Shown here: positions 1-8,782 of the stretch, piece by piece
Numbering within the stretch: position 1 is the stretch's first letter
Layout: every line of letters starts with the position of its first letter
Source: Paludibacteraceae bacterium
Lineage (GTDB): Bacteria > Bacteroidota > Bacteroidia > Bacteroidales > Paludibacteraceae
Length of the DNA: 64,000 bases
Assembly (NCBI GenBank): GCA_905233375.1
Contig: CAJOEJ010000006.1
Span: 21,602-85,601, forward strand
Direction of reading: 5' to 3'
Made by a program: the position numbers and the translations under genes
The notes under the pieces: generated by a model
Databases searched by the model: none
What the model was told of the DNA's origin: nothing
The model's input: the letters and a program-made list of their open reading frames with translations, nothing else

Positions 1-475
1 TATAGTGGATCATTGTATCCAACTGGCCTTTTCTGGATAATGGTCGTATAAACGGCATTTCTGTGAATATCGAATCTCCGGGTCTATGTTCATTGTCCCG
101 AATAGTATTCGGGGAAATAGACATAGAATATTCCCGCCCACACTTCTTCGCTCCTTGCCAAAAACCGCGTACAACCGTTTTGATTCCGGTGGGCATCGGA
201 CGAATAACATGCCATATTGTATGTATATGATCCGGCATAAGGTCAAAACTAATCACACGAACCTCGGGATGTAGTGTTGGTACTTTCCATATACAATCCA
301 CCACCGCATTTCCCAACTCCGTCCTGTCCACTCTCGCTTGTTTGGGATCATTTTCCGGAATAACGAGCTTTCCCAATAACGGCTCACGACTTGGCACGGT
401 CAATGTCACATGGTAGATGCCGATGCCCTTCCATGCTGTTCCTTTTTCCTGCCATTGCCACTTGTCGTTTGCCAT
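1..475 (-). CDS. RAYT-type (Y1/IS200-like) HUH transposase, 3' end beyond the window
   Basis: Reading the minus strand from the ATG at 475 gives 158 open residues that run off the window edge, so the C-terminus with the expected catalytic tyrosine is not seen. The fold signature is YHVTLTV near residues 21-27 and the metal-binding HUH motif MPDHIH at 80-85, as in REP-associated tyrosine transposases of the Y1_Tnp family. These enzymes nick single-stranded DNA at palindromic repeats. A near-palindrome inside the gene (82-126) resembles one at 744-779, which fits a RAYT/REP pair. The gene starts inside the remnant of another gene (476-745), suggesting insertion. Family call is firm; activity is unknown. 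Confidence 0.8.
   Translation of the reverse strand, partial: MANDKWQWQEKGTAWKGIGIYHVTLTVPSREPLLGKLVIPENDPKQARVDRTELGNAVVDCIWKVPTLHPEVRVISFDLMPDHIHTIWHVIRPMPTGIKTVVRGFWQGAKKCGREYSMSISPNTIRDNEHRPGDSIFTEMPFIRPLSRKGQLDTMIHY
82..126. repeat. REP-like imperfect palindrome inside the RAYT gene
   Basis: GTCTATGT...CCCGAATA is followed by TATTCGGGG...ATAGACATAG, an inverted repeat of about 22 bases per arm. The segment encodes RAYT residues around 117-131. It resembles the element at 744-779 closely. Confidence 0.6.
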
Positions 476-745
476 GTTTCTTTGTGTTATAATCCTTTTC
501 GTCTATTGCGCCATCCAGCACCTCGTCAGGTTTGAACAAACCGCCGTTATAAGCAAAAATCTCGTATTTCTTGCCCTGCCAACCGGTGTCCATGTAACCG
601 AAATACTTCCGGATACGTCCGTATAGCGGCACATACTCGTCAATCTCCTTCAGTTGCTCCCACTGCTCGAGGATCTGTACCATTGAGTTCGGCGGCAACA
701 GACCGCAATCCTCGCTTCTCTTCTTCGTTATCTTCGCTTTGGGAG
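476..745 (-). pseudogene. Remnant of an Eco57I-like type II restriction-modification protein
   Basis: About 85 in-frame residues contain EYVPLYGRIRKYF, GYMDTGWQGKKYEIF and AYNGGLFKPDEVLD. This pattern is typical of the internal region of Eco57I-type restriction-methylase proteins, which are normally around 1000 residues. No catalytic NPPY motif is present. The fragment is cut on its 3' side by the RAYT start at 475 and on its 5' side by the palindromic element at 744. It is therefore a decayed piece whose two breakpoints coincide with RAYT-associated sequence. A TTG at 698 could act as a start, but a functional product is unlikely. Confidence 0.6.
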
Positions 746-779
746 TCTATGTCTATTGTCCCCGAATAATATTCGGGGT
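744..779. repeat. REP-like element next to the RAYT gene
   Basis: Contains GTCTATGTCTATTG followed by the perfect palindrome CCCCGAATAATATTCGGGG. By eye it matches the copy at 82-114 at most positions. It marks the 5' breakpoint of the restriction-modification remnant. Confidence 0.6.
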
Positions 780-857
780 TTCCCTTCCATGGTCACAAGT
801 GCTGACCCTTTTATTCTGCAATTGATATCCTATCCAAGACGAAGGCAAGTCGGGACT

Positions 858-886
858 AAGACGAGAGCAACCCGACGGTCAATCGA
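858..886. repeat. 29-bp dispersed element, intergenic copy
   Basis: Identical at 28 of 29 positions to the reverse complement of 55627-55655, which lies inside the M16 peptidase gene. The core is GAGAGCAACCCGACGGTCAA. Confidence 0.75.
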
Positions 887-888
887 AC

Positions 889-955
889 GCATGTCGAGAC
901 AATCCCGTATCCTACCTTACCCTATATATACTTTGTATATATCCCGTGATTTTGA
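889..955. repeat. Gene-end dispersed repeat, copy 1
   Basis: About 65 bp ending in CCCGTGATTTTGA, with a central AT palindrome (TATATATAC/GTATATA). It lies 5 bp beyond the stop codon of the GH28 gene. Related copies lie at 14911-14972 and 35886-35952. Confidence 0.7.
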
Positions 956-960
956 ATTCC

Positions 961-2505
961 TCAATTGATCTGGACGTTTTCAACCGTCGGGGCTAAGGAG
1001 AAGGCTTCGCCTTTCTCCGGCACGATGTTGACATGGTCGATCACGAGTCCGTCCGTCTGGCGGAAGAGTGCTCCTTCGGTCGCGCTGATGGCTATATTGC
1101 GCAGCGTCACATTCTGAATCTTCATCTCCGGCAGACCGTTGAAATAGATCGCGCGTTTGATGTTTGCACCTTTGACGTTCTCGATGACGATATTGCGGAA
1201 GGCAGGAGTCTCTTCGCTGACGGCAGGAGCCTCGGCGTTCATGCGTGCCGCCAGTTCCTCTTCGGTCTCTTCTCCGGCGCCTTTACCGCCATAGAAAAGG
1301 TCGAACAGAAGTCCTTCGTTGGGGATGTTGACCATATTGACCCCGTTGATGTAGATGTTCTCCACGACACCGCCTCGACCGCGTGTCGATTTGAAACGCA
1401 GACCGACATCCGTGCCGATATAGAGGTTGTTGCGCACTTCGACGTTCTTGATACCGCCGGACATCTCCGAGCCGCATACAAAACCGCCGTGTCCGTGGTA
1501 AACGACACAATCGTCCACTACGACGTTCTCCGTGGGGATACCTCTGTCGCGACCGGGTTTGTCTTTACCGGATTTCATACAGATGGCATCGTCGCCTACA
1601 TCGAACGAGCAATGGGCAATCACCACGTTCTTGCAACTTTCCACATCGACGCCGTCTCCGTTCTGGCTGTACCAGGGGTTGCGTACGTTGACGTTATTGA
1701 GGATCAGGTTCTCGCAGCACATGGGGTGCAGATTCCACGCCGGGCTGTTTTCGAACGTCACTCCTTCGAGCAGGATGTTCTTGCATCCCACGAAATGGAG
1801 CAGTACCGGACGCAGGAACGATTTTACCACCTGCCAGAGGCTGTCATCGGTGATAACGGGAACGTTCTGGTCGAGGCAGTATGATTGTGCGAGCAGGGAT
1901 GCGCTATCCGGATACCATATATCGTTGGCTACGATACCGCCTTTCTCTTTGAGGTGCTTCTTCCACTGTCCCGGCGCCATCTTGGCTTTCTTGAGCGGTC
2001 TCCACCAGTCGCCGTTGCCGTTGAACGTGCCGTGTCCGGTGATAGCGATGTTCTCCGCGTTGAGCGCATTGAGGGGGCTGGTACAGCGTTTGGTCGGTAT
2101 GCCTTCGAACCACTCGTCGTAGATCTCATACAGATCAAGGTCGTGGCTGAAGACGATGAAGCTGTTCTTCTCCGTGTAGAGGCGCACGTTGGACCGGAGG
2201 GTGATAGGACCGGTTGTGTAGAGCCCTTCGGGGATGATGACCGTGCCTCCACCTGCTGCGGAGCACTCGTCAATGGCTTGTTGGATCGCTTCGGTGGCCA
2301 GAGCGACACCTGTGTTGTCCGCTCCGTAGTCGAGTACGTTGAACGTGCGTTTGGGGAATGCAGGAACGACCACTTCGGGCATCTTGAACGAAGCCGATTT
2401 GGTCAGCGCATTGATGTCGCGTTGCGTTGTCGTTTGGAACTGAGGCGCACCGTTACAAGCGCCCAAAATGGCTGCGATGAGCAGCAGGAAACTAATCTTT
2501 CTCAT
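961..2505 (-). CDS. Glycoside hydrolase family 28 (polygalacturonase-like) lipoprotein
   Basis: A 514-residue GH28 parallel beta-helix enzyme. The lipobox LGAC ends at Cys17, so it is probably a lipid-anchored envelope protein. GH28 motifs are in order: NGDGVD (282-287), GDD (304-306), GHGG (338-341) and RFK (370-372), supplying the catalytic aspartates, histidine and substrate-binding Arg/Lys. The likely role is hydrolysis of galacturonic-acid linkages in pectin; exo versus endo action cannot be read. The start overlaps the truA end by 14 bases, so it is probably cotranscribed with truA. No SusC/SusD pair is adjacent, which is unusual for a Bacteroidota glycan enzyme. Confidence 0.88.
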   Translation of the reverse strand: MRKISFLLLIAAILGACNGAPQFQTTTQRDINALTKSASFKMPEVVVPAFPKRTFNVLDYGADNTGVALATEAIQQAIDECSAAGGGTVIIPEGLYTTGPITLRSNVRLYTEKNSFIVFSHDLDLYEIYDEWFEGIPTKRCTSPLNALNAENIAITGHGTFNGNGDWWRPLKKAKMAPGQWKKHLKEKGGIVANDIWYPDSASLLAQSYCLDQNVPVITDDSLWQVVKSFLRPVLLHFVGCKNILLEGVTFENSPAWNLHPMCCENLILNNVNVRNPWYSQNGDGVDVESCKNVVIAHCSFDVGDDAICMKSGKDKPGRDRGIPTENVVVDDCVVYHGHGGFVCGSEMSGGIKNVEVRNNLYIGTDVGLRFKSTRGRGGVVENIYINGVNMVNIPNEGLLFDLFYGGKGAGEETEEELAARMNAEAPAVSEETPAFRNIVIENVKGANIKRAIYFNGLPEMKIQNVTLRNIAISATEGALFRQTDGLVIDHVNIVPEKGEAFSLAPTVENVQIN

Positions 2506-3247
2506 GATAATATATGTTTTGAGGGTAAATTATTTCAACCAAAGCCAGACCTTGTGCGGGCGCCGAGTGTCCCGCCTTCTGTCTGTCGTGCGCGTCCATG
2601 ACGGCTTTCAGATCCTCTTCGGTCATCTTATGCCGTCCGATGTCGAACAGGGTGCCGACCACGGCTCTCACCATATTGCGCAGGAAGCGGTCGGCGGAGA
2701 TGACAAAATACGCTTCGTCTTCGTTCTCTTGTATCCACCGCGCCTCCTTGACCTCGCAGATGGTGGTCTTGACGTCCGTGTGTACGCGGCAGAACGATGC
2801 AAAATCATGCCGCCCTAACAACAACAAGCTTGCCTGATTCATGGCGGCAAAATCGAGAGATCCTCCGACTCTTGTCCGGAACAGGTTCGAGAAGGGATCC
2901 TTCCGGGTGGTGATACGGTAGTGGTAGGTGCGTTGTACGGCATCAAAGCGTGCGTGCGTGTCGTCCGTCACCCGCCGGATGTCCCGGATGGCAATGGAGG
3001 GCGGCAACAGGTTGTTCAGCCTTCCGACAAAATTAGCCGGCAGTTCGTTGTCGGAATCGAAATGCGCTACCATCTTCTGTGCGTGTACTCCTGCATCGGT
3101 CCTTCCGGCGAAGGTGAGCGGCACGGCTTCGCGCAGGATGGTAGCGAACGCCGTTTCCAGTTCCGCTTGTACCGTATTCCCGTTGGGCTGCGATTGTGAA
3201 CCGTGGAAATCCGTGCCGTTATATGCAAAAGTGATAAAATAGCGCAT
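2492..3247 (-). CDS. truA: tRNA pseudouridine(38-40) synthase TruA
   Basis: 251 residues, the usual TruA length. The protein opens MRYFITFAYNGTDFHGSQ, and the catalytic aspartate is Asp51 in GRTDAGVHA. It isomerises uridines 38-40 in the anticodon arm of many tRNAs in the cytoplasm. It sits in a minus-strand run between a flippase gene and the GH28 gene; the 31-bp upstream gap is mostly a 7-bp tandem repeat. Confidence 0.95.
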   Translation of the reverse strand: MRYFITFAYNGTDFHGSQSQPNGNTVQAELETAFATILREAVPLTFAGRTDAGVHAQKMVAHFDSDNELPANFVGRLNNLLPPSIAIRDIRRVTDDTHARFDAVQRTYHYRITTRKDPFSNLFRTRVGGSLDFAAMNQASLLLLGRHDFASFCRVHTDVKTTICEVKEARWIQENEDEAYFVISADRFLRNMVRAVVGTLFDIGRHKMTEEDLKAVMDAHDRQKAGHSAPAQGLALVEIIYPQNIYYHEKD

Positions 3248-3252
3248 TTTAT

Positions 3253-3292
3253 ATTGGTGAATGGTTATTGGTAATTGGTTATTGGTGATTTA
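3253..3292. repeat. 7-bp-period tandem repeat (ATTGGTT type)
   Basis: Units such as ATTGGTG and ATTGGTT follow each other. The array spans the gap before truA and supplies the last codons of the upstream flippase. Confidence 0.75.
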
Positions 3293-4796
3293 AGCGTTTG
3301 GTGATTTCGTTGTTTATCTCGGGGGACAGTTTCGCCCTATAGGCGATCCACGCACCGGTGCCGATGAAGACGAGCGAACGGACGATGCTGTCCAGCCATA
3401 TGTTGAGTTGCGGCAGGTAGTGCTGCCACAAGCCGTTGAGGACAAACAGCGTGACGAGTAGCAGCAATACGCTCCACCACCTCCGTTCGGTCACATGAAT
3501 ACGTGCCAGAGGAACGATCGCGATGATGACCAGCAGGTAATAGAGCCCGTAGGAAACGAGATTGCTCATCGCCGCTCCCTCCATGCCGAACCGCGGCACG
3601 AGATAGTTGTTGAGGAGCAGGGCGCTGAGGGTGAGTACGACCGCAAAGAGCAGACTAAACGCATAATAGCGCGAGTAGTTCAATGCGGTGAAACAGATAG
3701 TGAACGTAGCCATGATCAATTGGCTTACGCCCAGAATAAGCACGACGTATTTCGCTTGTGCGAAGGTGGCGCCGTTGGGCAGAATGTGGAAGATGAGGTC
3801 TATATTCAGCCAGATCGCCAGCAGGATGAATCCTCCGATGAGCAGCATGTTGCGCGTCACCTGCCGGATGAGGAACGAGCACTCGAGGCGGTTCTTGTCC
3901 TTGATGGCACGTGCCAGTTGGGGCGAAGCGATGGCAGCGACCGAACGAACCGGCACGCTCACCATGACCGCCATATAGGTCGCAATGGCGAAGATACCGG
4001 TGCTGTCCAGACCCATCTTGGCTGTCACAAAGAAGGACGAGAGGGTCGGCGCCAGAACCGTCGTCAGGGCGGAGATGAGCATGAAGCCGGTATAGATGAG
4101 ATAGCGCCGTACGAGGTCGGTATGTTCGCGCAAGTACGACAAATCGGGCTTGAGGCTGATTTTCTGCAGCGAGAAGGAAGAATCGTTCCCTTTTAGGGAA
4201 AAGAAATAACACAGGTTGATGAGTGCCGCGACGGCATAATTGAGACACAGACCGATGACGAGTCCGTCCAGCGAGAGGATACGGAACGCGTACAGCAGGT
4301 AGATGACCAATAGCCCGACACGTATCACCAGTTCGCGTACCGCCCGCGGCACGACGATGTGCATCAACACGTTGCAAGTCGATTCGAAAATAGTCTGGTA
4401 GAGCAGGAAGAACGCAATCGGCAGAACGAAATAGTAGTACTCGATAAAGAGCGGCGATTTGTCTCCGAACCACGCGCCCAACGGCACCCTGCACAGCCAG
4501 AAGACGAGTGCAAACAAAAGGAATCCGGCAAACGGTACCACCATTGCCCAGAAGAAGAAACCGTGGTCGGAACTCTTGTCGTTAAAATACGGATAGAAGC
4601 GGATGATACTACTGCCGGTACCCAATTGCGCCAACCCGACGAAGAGTGTCGCCGCATCGATGAGCACACGCGCTAACCCGATTTCCTCGGTCGTGAGGAA
4701 ACGGGTCAGCACGAAGAAAGTAGTGACAATGCCTACGGCAATGCCTAAATAGGTCACTATCGTACCCCGGATCGATTGTTTGGCAATGACACCCAA
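3279..4796 (-). CDS. Wzx-like polysaccharide flippase, first copy
   Basis: 505 residues made almost entirely of hydrophobic helices (about 12-14 predicted membrane spans), opening with SIRGTIVTYLGIAVGIVTTFFV. This matches the MATE/MOP-superfamily polysaccharide biosynthesis proteins that flip lipid-linked sugars across the inner membrane. No glycosyltransferase genes are adjacent, so the substrate is unknown. The C-terminal residues KRLNHQ are encoded by a 7-bp repeat, which suggests the original 3' end was replaced or extended. A related but distinct flippase lies at 7320-8756. Confidence 0.82.
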   Translation of the reverse strand: MGVIAKQSIRGTIVTYLGIAVGIVTTFFVLTRFLTTEEIGLARVLIDAATLFVGLAQLGTGSSIIRFYPYFNDKSSDHGFFFWAMVVPFAGFLLFALVFWLCRVPLGAWFGDKSPLFIEYYYFVLPIAFFLLYQTIFESTCNVLMHIVVPRAVRELVIRVGLLVIYLLYAFRILSLDGLVIGLCLNYAVAALINLCYFFSLKGNDSSFSLQKISLKPDLSYLREHTDLVRRYLIYTGFMLISALTTVLAPTLSSFFVTAKMGLDSTGIFAIATYMAVMVSVPVRSVAAIASPQLARAIKDKNRLECSFLIRQVTRNMLLIGGFILLAIWLNIDLIFHILPNGATFAQAKYVVLILGVSQLIMATFTICFTALNYSRYYAFSLLFAVVLTLSALLLNNYLVPRFGMEGAAMSNLVSYGLYYLLVIIAIVPLARIHVTERRWWSVLLLLVTLFVLNGLWQHYLPQLNIWLDSIVRSLVFIGTGAWIAYRAKLSPEINNEITKRLNHQ

Positions 4797-4799
4797 GGT

Positions 4800-4837
4800 T
4801 AATTTACAATTTAGTGATTTACAATTGACAATTTATT
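4800..4837. repeat. 7-bp-period tandem repeat (TTTACAA type)
   Basis: Repeated TTTACAA-like units between the first flippase start and the FKBP stop. Confidence 0.6.
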
Positions 4838-6077
4838 TGATATCCAGCAACTCCACGGTGAAGATGAGTGCAGCGTAGGGCGGAATGGATTGTCCTGCAC
4901 CGCGCTCGCCGTAACCGAGTTCGTAGGGGATATACAGTTTGTATTTCGAACCGACAGACATGAGCTGGAGTCCTTCCGTCCAGCCTTTGATGACACCGTT
5001 GAGCGGGAACTCAATCGGCTCGCCGCGTTCGTAACTGCTGTCGAAGACTTTGCCGTCGATGAGTGTTCCCTCGTAGTGTACTTTGACGGTTTGTTCAGCG
5101 GTCGGTTTCGGTCCCTTGCCCTCTACCAGTACTTCGTACTGCAAACCGCTCTCGGTCGTGTGTACGCCTTCACGCATTGCGTTCTCCGCCAGGAATTTCT
5201 CTCCGTCCTCCAAGGTGGAACCGTAGCGGTGACGGGCGAGCGTGGGTTCGAGATAAGCGCTTGCGGACGCCATGTCGAACTGACCGGTGAAGTTGTACAA
5301 GCCGTTGATGAAACCTTGCTTGATCAGGTCGTAGTTGGTCTCCAGACCATTGATGCCTAACAATCCGGTGGGCTCTTGCTCGCGGATGGTGGTACCTATG
5401 TTCGATCCCATTGCTACGAGCTGCGGGTTACGGATCTTCAGCTTCATGGCTTTGTTCAGGTTGTCGATGAACTCCTGAGCCGCCTCTTCGGTGGTGTCGT
5501 TAGCCTGAAGGTAGTTCTTGATTTGTTCGCCCTGCATCATACCGAAGGCGTAGTTGAGGCTGTCGCCGAACGTGTTCAGCATGATTTTCTGTGCTTTCTT
5601 GGGGCACTTGCCGAGCACTTGTTTGCCGGTCTCGCTCTCCTGGCGTGTCTGATAGGCGTTGACGAAGAACTCCTCCGCCTCGTTCGCGGTCATGATACCG
5701 GTCTCGTCATAGAGTGCGTTGACGATACCCTGGAAATACACCGGTTCGTTGATGTTCCAGTTCTGGATTTCAGCAAGACCCTCTTTCTCAAACATCTTTA
5801 TGGATGAACCGAACTGACGGCCTCTCTGCTCGATGTCGTTGAGTTCCTCTTCCTGGTCGAGGTACCCTTTCTCCATGGCGTCAATGAACTCGGCGATAGC
5901 CTCGTCACTGGTGTCATTCGACATGTAGTACATTCTGACTTGCGAACCGTTGAGAAGTCCGAGCAGGTAGTTGATAGAATCGGACTCGTTGGTGAGTTGT
6001 ACTTCTTGCGCTTTGTAACTGTTGCCGCAAGAGATCATTGCCATTGCGGCAAGTAAAAAAATACTGAATTTTTTCAT
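4833..6077 (-). CDS. FKBP-type peptidyl-prolyl isomerase lipoprotein with duplicated N domain
   Basis: The start at 6077 is chosen because it gives a lipoprotein signal (MKKFSIFLLAAMAMISC); upstream in-frame codons belong to the 3' part of the next gene. The 414-residue protein has two copies of an FKBP_N-like helical segment (DSINYLLGLLNGSQVR and DSLNYAFGMMQGEQIK) followed by one C-terminal FKBP domain ([19 protein letters not shown] ... ELGYGERGAG). It probably assists folding of envelope proteins at proline bonds. Its C-terminal domain is very similar to the neighbour at 6098-6613, pointing to tandem duplication. Confidence 0.88.
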   Translation of the reverse strand: MKKFSIFLLAAMAMISCGNSYKAQEVQLTNESDSINYLLGLLNGSQVRMYYMSNDTSDEAIAEFIDAMEKGYLDQEEELNDIEQRGRQFGSSIKMFEKEGLAEIQNWNINEPVYFQGIVNALYDETGIMTANEAEEFFVNAYQTRQESETGKQVLGKCPKKAQKIMLNTFGDSLNYAFGMMQGEQIKNYLQANDTTEEAAQEFIDNLNKAMKLKIRNPQLVAMGSNIGTTIREQEPTGLLGINGLETNYDLIKQGFINGLYNFTGQFDMASASAYLEPTLARHRYGSTLEDGEKFLAENAMREGVHTTESGLQYEVLVEGKGPKPTAEQTVKVHYEGTLIDGKVFDSSYERGEPIEFPLNGVIKGWTEGLQLMSVGSKYKLYIPYELGYGERGAGQSIPPYAALIFTVELLDIK

Positions 6078-6097
6078 AATTTTAATTACATTATTTG

Positions 6098-6613
6098 TTA
6101 TTCGATTCCTAATAATTCGACGGTGAAGATGAGTGCTGCATAGGGCGGAATGGAAGCACCTGCTCCGCGTTCTCCGTACGCTAACTGATAGGGGATGAAG
6201 AACTTGTATTTCGACCCGACGGACATGAGCTGGAGTCCTTCCGTCCATCCTTTGATGACGCCGTTGAGGGGGAAAGAGATGGACTCGCCGCGCTTGTAAC
6301 TGCTGTCGAAGACGGTACCGTCGATGAGCGTTCCTTCGTAGTGTACCCGTACGGTGTCGGTGGCTTTGGGTTTCTGACCGAGGGTAGCCTCCAATACTTC
6401 GTATTGCAGACCGCTGGCGGTGGTCTTCACACCTTCGCGTTTGGCATTCTCCGCAAGGAATTTCTCGCCGGATTCTTTCGCCTCGGTGGAGGCGTTGAGT
6501 ACAAAATCTACACCTGCTTTGAACTCCTCATAATTGAGTTCTTTCTCTCCGTACTGCATGAGGTACTGCGCTACGGAGGTTCCTAATTGAAATGATAAAC
6601 TGTTTGGATTCAT
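6098..6613 (-). CDS. FKBP-type peptidyl-prolyl isomerase, small form
   Basis: 171 residues with a short helical N-terminal part ([19 protein letters not shown]) and one FKBP domain ([38 protein letters not shown]), as in Mip/FklB-like proteins. No signal peptide is visible, so it may be cytoplasmic, unlike its lipoprotein neighbour. It lies 20 bp upstream of that neighbour and probably shares its transcript. The two FKBP domains are nearly identical over long stretches. Confidence 0.9.
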   Translation of the reverse strand: MNPNSLSFQLGTSVAQYLMQYGEKELNYEEFKAGVDFVLNASTEAKESGEKFLAENAKREGVKTTASGLQYEVLEATLGQKPKATDTVRVHYEGTLIDGTVFDSSYKRGESISFPLNGVIKGWTEGLQLMSVGSKYKFFIPYQLAYGERGAGASIPPYAALIFTVELLGIE

Positions 6614-6661
6614 AAATATATTTTTACTTAAAACTTTTAACTTTCCACTTAATAACTTCTT

Positions 6662-7282
6662 TCAACTTCTCAGAACAGCCGCATATCTTGACAGGTATTT
6701 CCCCAATATATCGAATTCTATATTGACGACAGTACCTGCTTCGATGTATTTGAAGTTGGTGTTCTCGTGGGTATAAGGGATGATACACACGGATACGTAC
6801 CCTTTGTCACCTTTGACGTCGGGTTCGCACACGGTCAGACTCACGCCGTTGATGCTGACCGAACCCTTGTCCACGCAGAAATATCCGCGTTCGATCATGT
6901 CGCGGTTGCTGTCATACTCAAAGCGGTAGTACCAACTGCCGTCGGTCTCTCTGGCTTCGATGCAGCGTGCCATCTGGTCCACGTGTCCCTGCACAATGTG
7001 TCCGTCCAGCCGCGTACCCATAATCATCGAGCGCTCCACGTTGACAAAGTCACCCTCCTGGAGCAGATCCAGATTAGTCAGACGCAGCGTCTCCTGCATC
7101 GCTGTGACGGTATAGAGGTCGCCGTCGGTCTTCACTACCGTCAGACACACGCCGTTATGGGCGATCGATTGATCGATAGACAGCGCTTCGCCGAACGGGT
7201 TGCGCAACGTGAAATGTTTATTGGTTTGCTCGGTCTCGATACGAACGACCTGAGCCATGGTTTCTACAATTCCGGAAAACAT
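6662..7282 (-). CDS. ribE: Riboflavin synthase
   Basis: 206 residues, the normal length for the lumazine-binding two-repeat enzyme. It begins MFSGIVET, the signature N-terminus, and each half carries the family motif (HNGVCLTV and INGVSLTV). It converts two 6,7-dimethyl-8-ribityllumazine molecules into riboflavin plus a pyrimidine. No FMN riboswitch was recognised in the short upstream gap, which holds a 7-bp repeat array instead. Confidence 0.94.
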   Translation of the reverse strand: MFSGIVETMAQVVRIETEQTNKHFTLRNPFGEALSIDQSIAHNGVCLTVVKTDGDLYTVTAMQETLRLTNLDLLQEGDFVNVERSMIMGTRLDGHIVQGHVDQMARCIEARETDGSWYYRFEYDSNRDMIERGYFCVDKGSVSINGVSLTVCEPDVKGDKGYVSVCIIPYTHENTNFKYIEAGTVVNIEFDILGKYLSRYAAVLRS

Positions 7283-7289
7283 AAAACTA

Positions 7290-7334
7290 ATTTACAATTT
7301 ACAATGTACAATGTACAATTTATAATTTACGATG
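7290..7334. repeat. 7-bp-period tandem repeat (TACAATG type)
   Basis: Units TACAATT/TACAATG repeat between ribE and the second flippase and supply that gene's last codons. Confidence 0.75.
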
Positions 7335-8756
7335 TATTAATTGACTTAACGGGAAGTCTTTTTTCGTCAGCACGTACAGGTATATACCGATGAGGAGGGT
7401 ACCTGCCGCCATCAACAGCCACATATTTTGGATGTAATACAGCCTCAATGCGTAATAGACGGCTAACAATCCGATTGTCAGGACCGTATAAGCCCCGATA
7501 CGCTTGAGGTCGTACGGGATAGGTGCTTTCTTCTGCCCGATGAAGAAGGAGAGCAGCATGATCACGAAATAGCAAACCATACTGCTGCCACAACTTGCCC
7601 AGTAGCCAATGAGCGGCACTCCCACGATTTGCAGTACTAAGGTGATTCCCAGACCGATCAGCGAGAAATACGCACCCCATTTCGTTTCATCCGTCAGTTT
7701 GTACCAGAAACTGAGGTTGAAATAGATGCCTTGGAACACGTACGTCCACAGAACGACCGGCACGATCTTCAACCCCTCCCAGTAGGCACTCGACACGATG
7801 TAACGGAAGATGTCCAGATAGAAGATGACGCCCAACAGAATGAGGTACGAGAAGATGATATAGTACTTCATTGCGTCCGCGTAGGCTTCGACCGATTGCC
7901 GGTCTTTGTGCTTGGCGAAGACGAAGGGTTCGTAGGCGTAGCGGAACGCCTGGGTGAACATCATCATGACCATCGCCACCTTGAAGCACGCGCCGTAGAT
8001 ACCCAGTTGCGCTTGTGCGTCTCCGCCCGTATAGAGATAGGGGAAGAGGATCCGGTCGAGCGTCTGGTTCATGATACCGGCGACACCCAACACCAACAGC
8101 GGAAGGGAGTAACGCAGCATATCGCGTAACACCTGCACGTCAAACCGACCGCCTTTGGGCAGCGTGAACGGCAACAGACACAGGGTCTGGATCGTGGTGG
8201 CGAGGATATTGCTCAGGAAGATGTAGAATACATCGTTCTTGCCGAGTACGACCAGGAACAGCAGGTTGAAACCGATATTGAGCAGCACGAACAGCAACTT
8301 GAGGCCCGCAAAAACGAGCGGTCGTTTCTGATACCGGAGGTAGGCGAAGGGGATGCAAGCAAAGGCATCGATGGCGACCGTAGCAAACATCATCTCCACA
8401 AACTCCGCGTGATCGGGGTAGCCCAACAGGTTCGCAACGGGCTGGTGGAAAATGACGATGAGCAGGGTGAACAGCGCACTGCTGACGAGCAGGGTGCCAT
8501 ATGCCGTCTTATAGACCGTTTTGGCGTTATAGTCCTCGCGGTTGGCGAAACGGAAGAACCCGGTCTCCATTCCGTATGTGAGCAGCACCAAGAGCAGGGC
8601 GGTCCACGCGTACAGGTTAGTGACGATACCGTAGTCGTCCGTCCGGGCAAGAACGTACGTGTACAGCGGTACCAGCAGGTAGTTCAAGAACTTGCCGATA
8701 ATACTGCTCAGACCATAGATGGCGGTGTCCTTCGCCAAGGATTTCATCTCAGACAT
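7320..8756 (-). CDS. Wzx-like polysaccharide flippase, second copy
   Basis: 478 residues, mostly transmembrane helices, opening MSEMKSLAKDTAIYGLSSIIGKF. This N-terminus (a conserved 'AKDTAIYGLSSI' with LVPLYTYVL following) is typical of Bacteroidota oligosaccharide flippases of the MOP superfamily. It would translocate a lipid-linked glycan precursor over the inner membrane. It lies 13 bp after the rsmI stop in the same direction. It is not a recent duplicate of the gene at 3279-4796, judging from low visible similarity. Confidence 0.85.
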   Translation of the reverse strand: MSEMKSLAKDTAIYGLSSIIGKFLNYLLVPLYTYVLARTDDYGIVTNLYAWTALLLVLLTYGMETGFFRFANREDYNAKTVYKTAYGTLLVSSALFTLLIVIFHQPVANLLGYPDHAEFVEMMFATVAIDAFACIPFAYLRYQKRPLVFAGLKLLFVLLNIGFNLLFLVVLGKNDVFYIFLSNILATTIQTLCLLPFTLPKGGRFDVQVLRDMLRYSLPLLVLGVAGIMNQTLDRILFPYLYTGGDAQAQLGIYGACFKVAMVMMMFTQAFRYAYEPFVFAKHKDRQSVEAYADAMKYYIIFSYLILLGVIFYLDIFRYIVSSAYWEGLKIVPVVLWTYVFQGIYFNLSFWYKLTDETKWGAYFSLIGLGITLVLQIVGVPLIGYWASCGSSMVCYFVIMLLSFFIGQKKAPIPYDLKRIGAYTVLTIGLLAVYYALRLYYIQNMWLLMAAGTLLIGIYLYVLTKKDFPLSQLIHRKL

Positions 8757-8757
8757 A

Positions 8758-8782
8758 AATCTTCAATCTTCAATCTTCAATT
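8758..8782. repeat. 7-bp-period tandem repeat (CAATCTT type)
   Basis: CAATCTT repeated between rsmI and the flippase; it also encodes part of the rsmI C-terminus. Confidence 0.7.

Noticed and set aside
1033..1884. 283-residue plus-strand frame
   Set aside because: It is antisense to the GH28 gene, whose catalytic motifs are complete on the minus strand.
6078..6248. N-terminal extension of the large FKBP gene
   Set aside because: It overlaps the neighbouring FKBP gene in another frame, and the lipoprotein signal defines the start at 6077.
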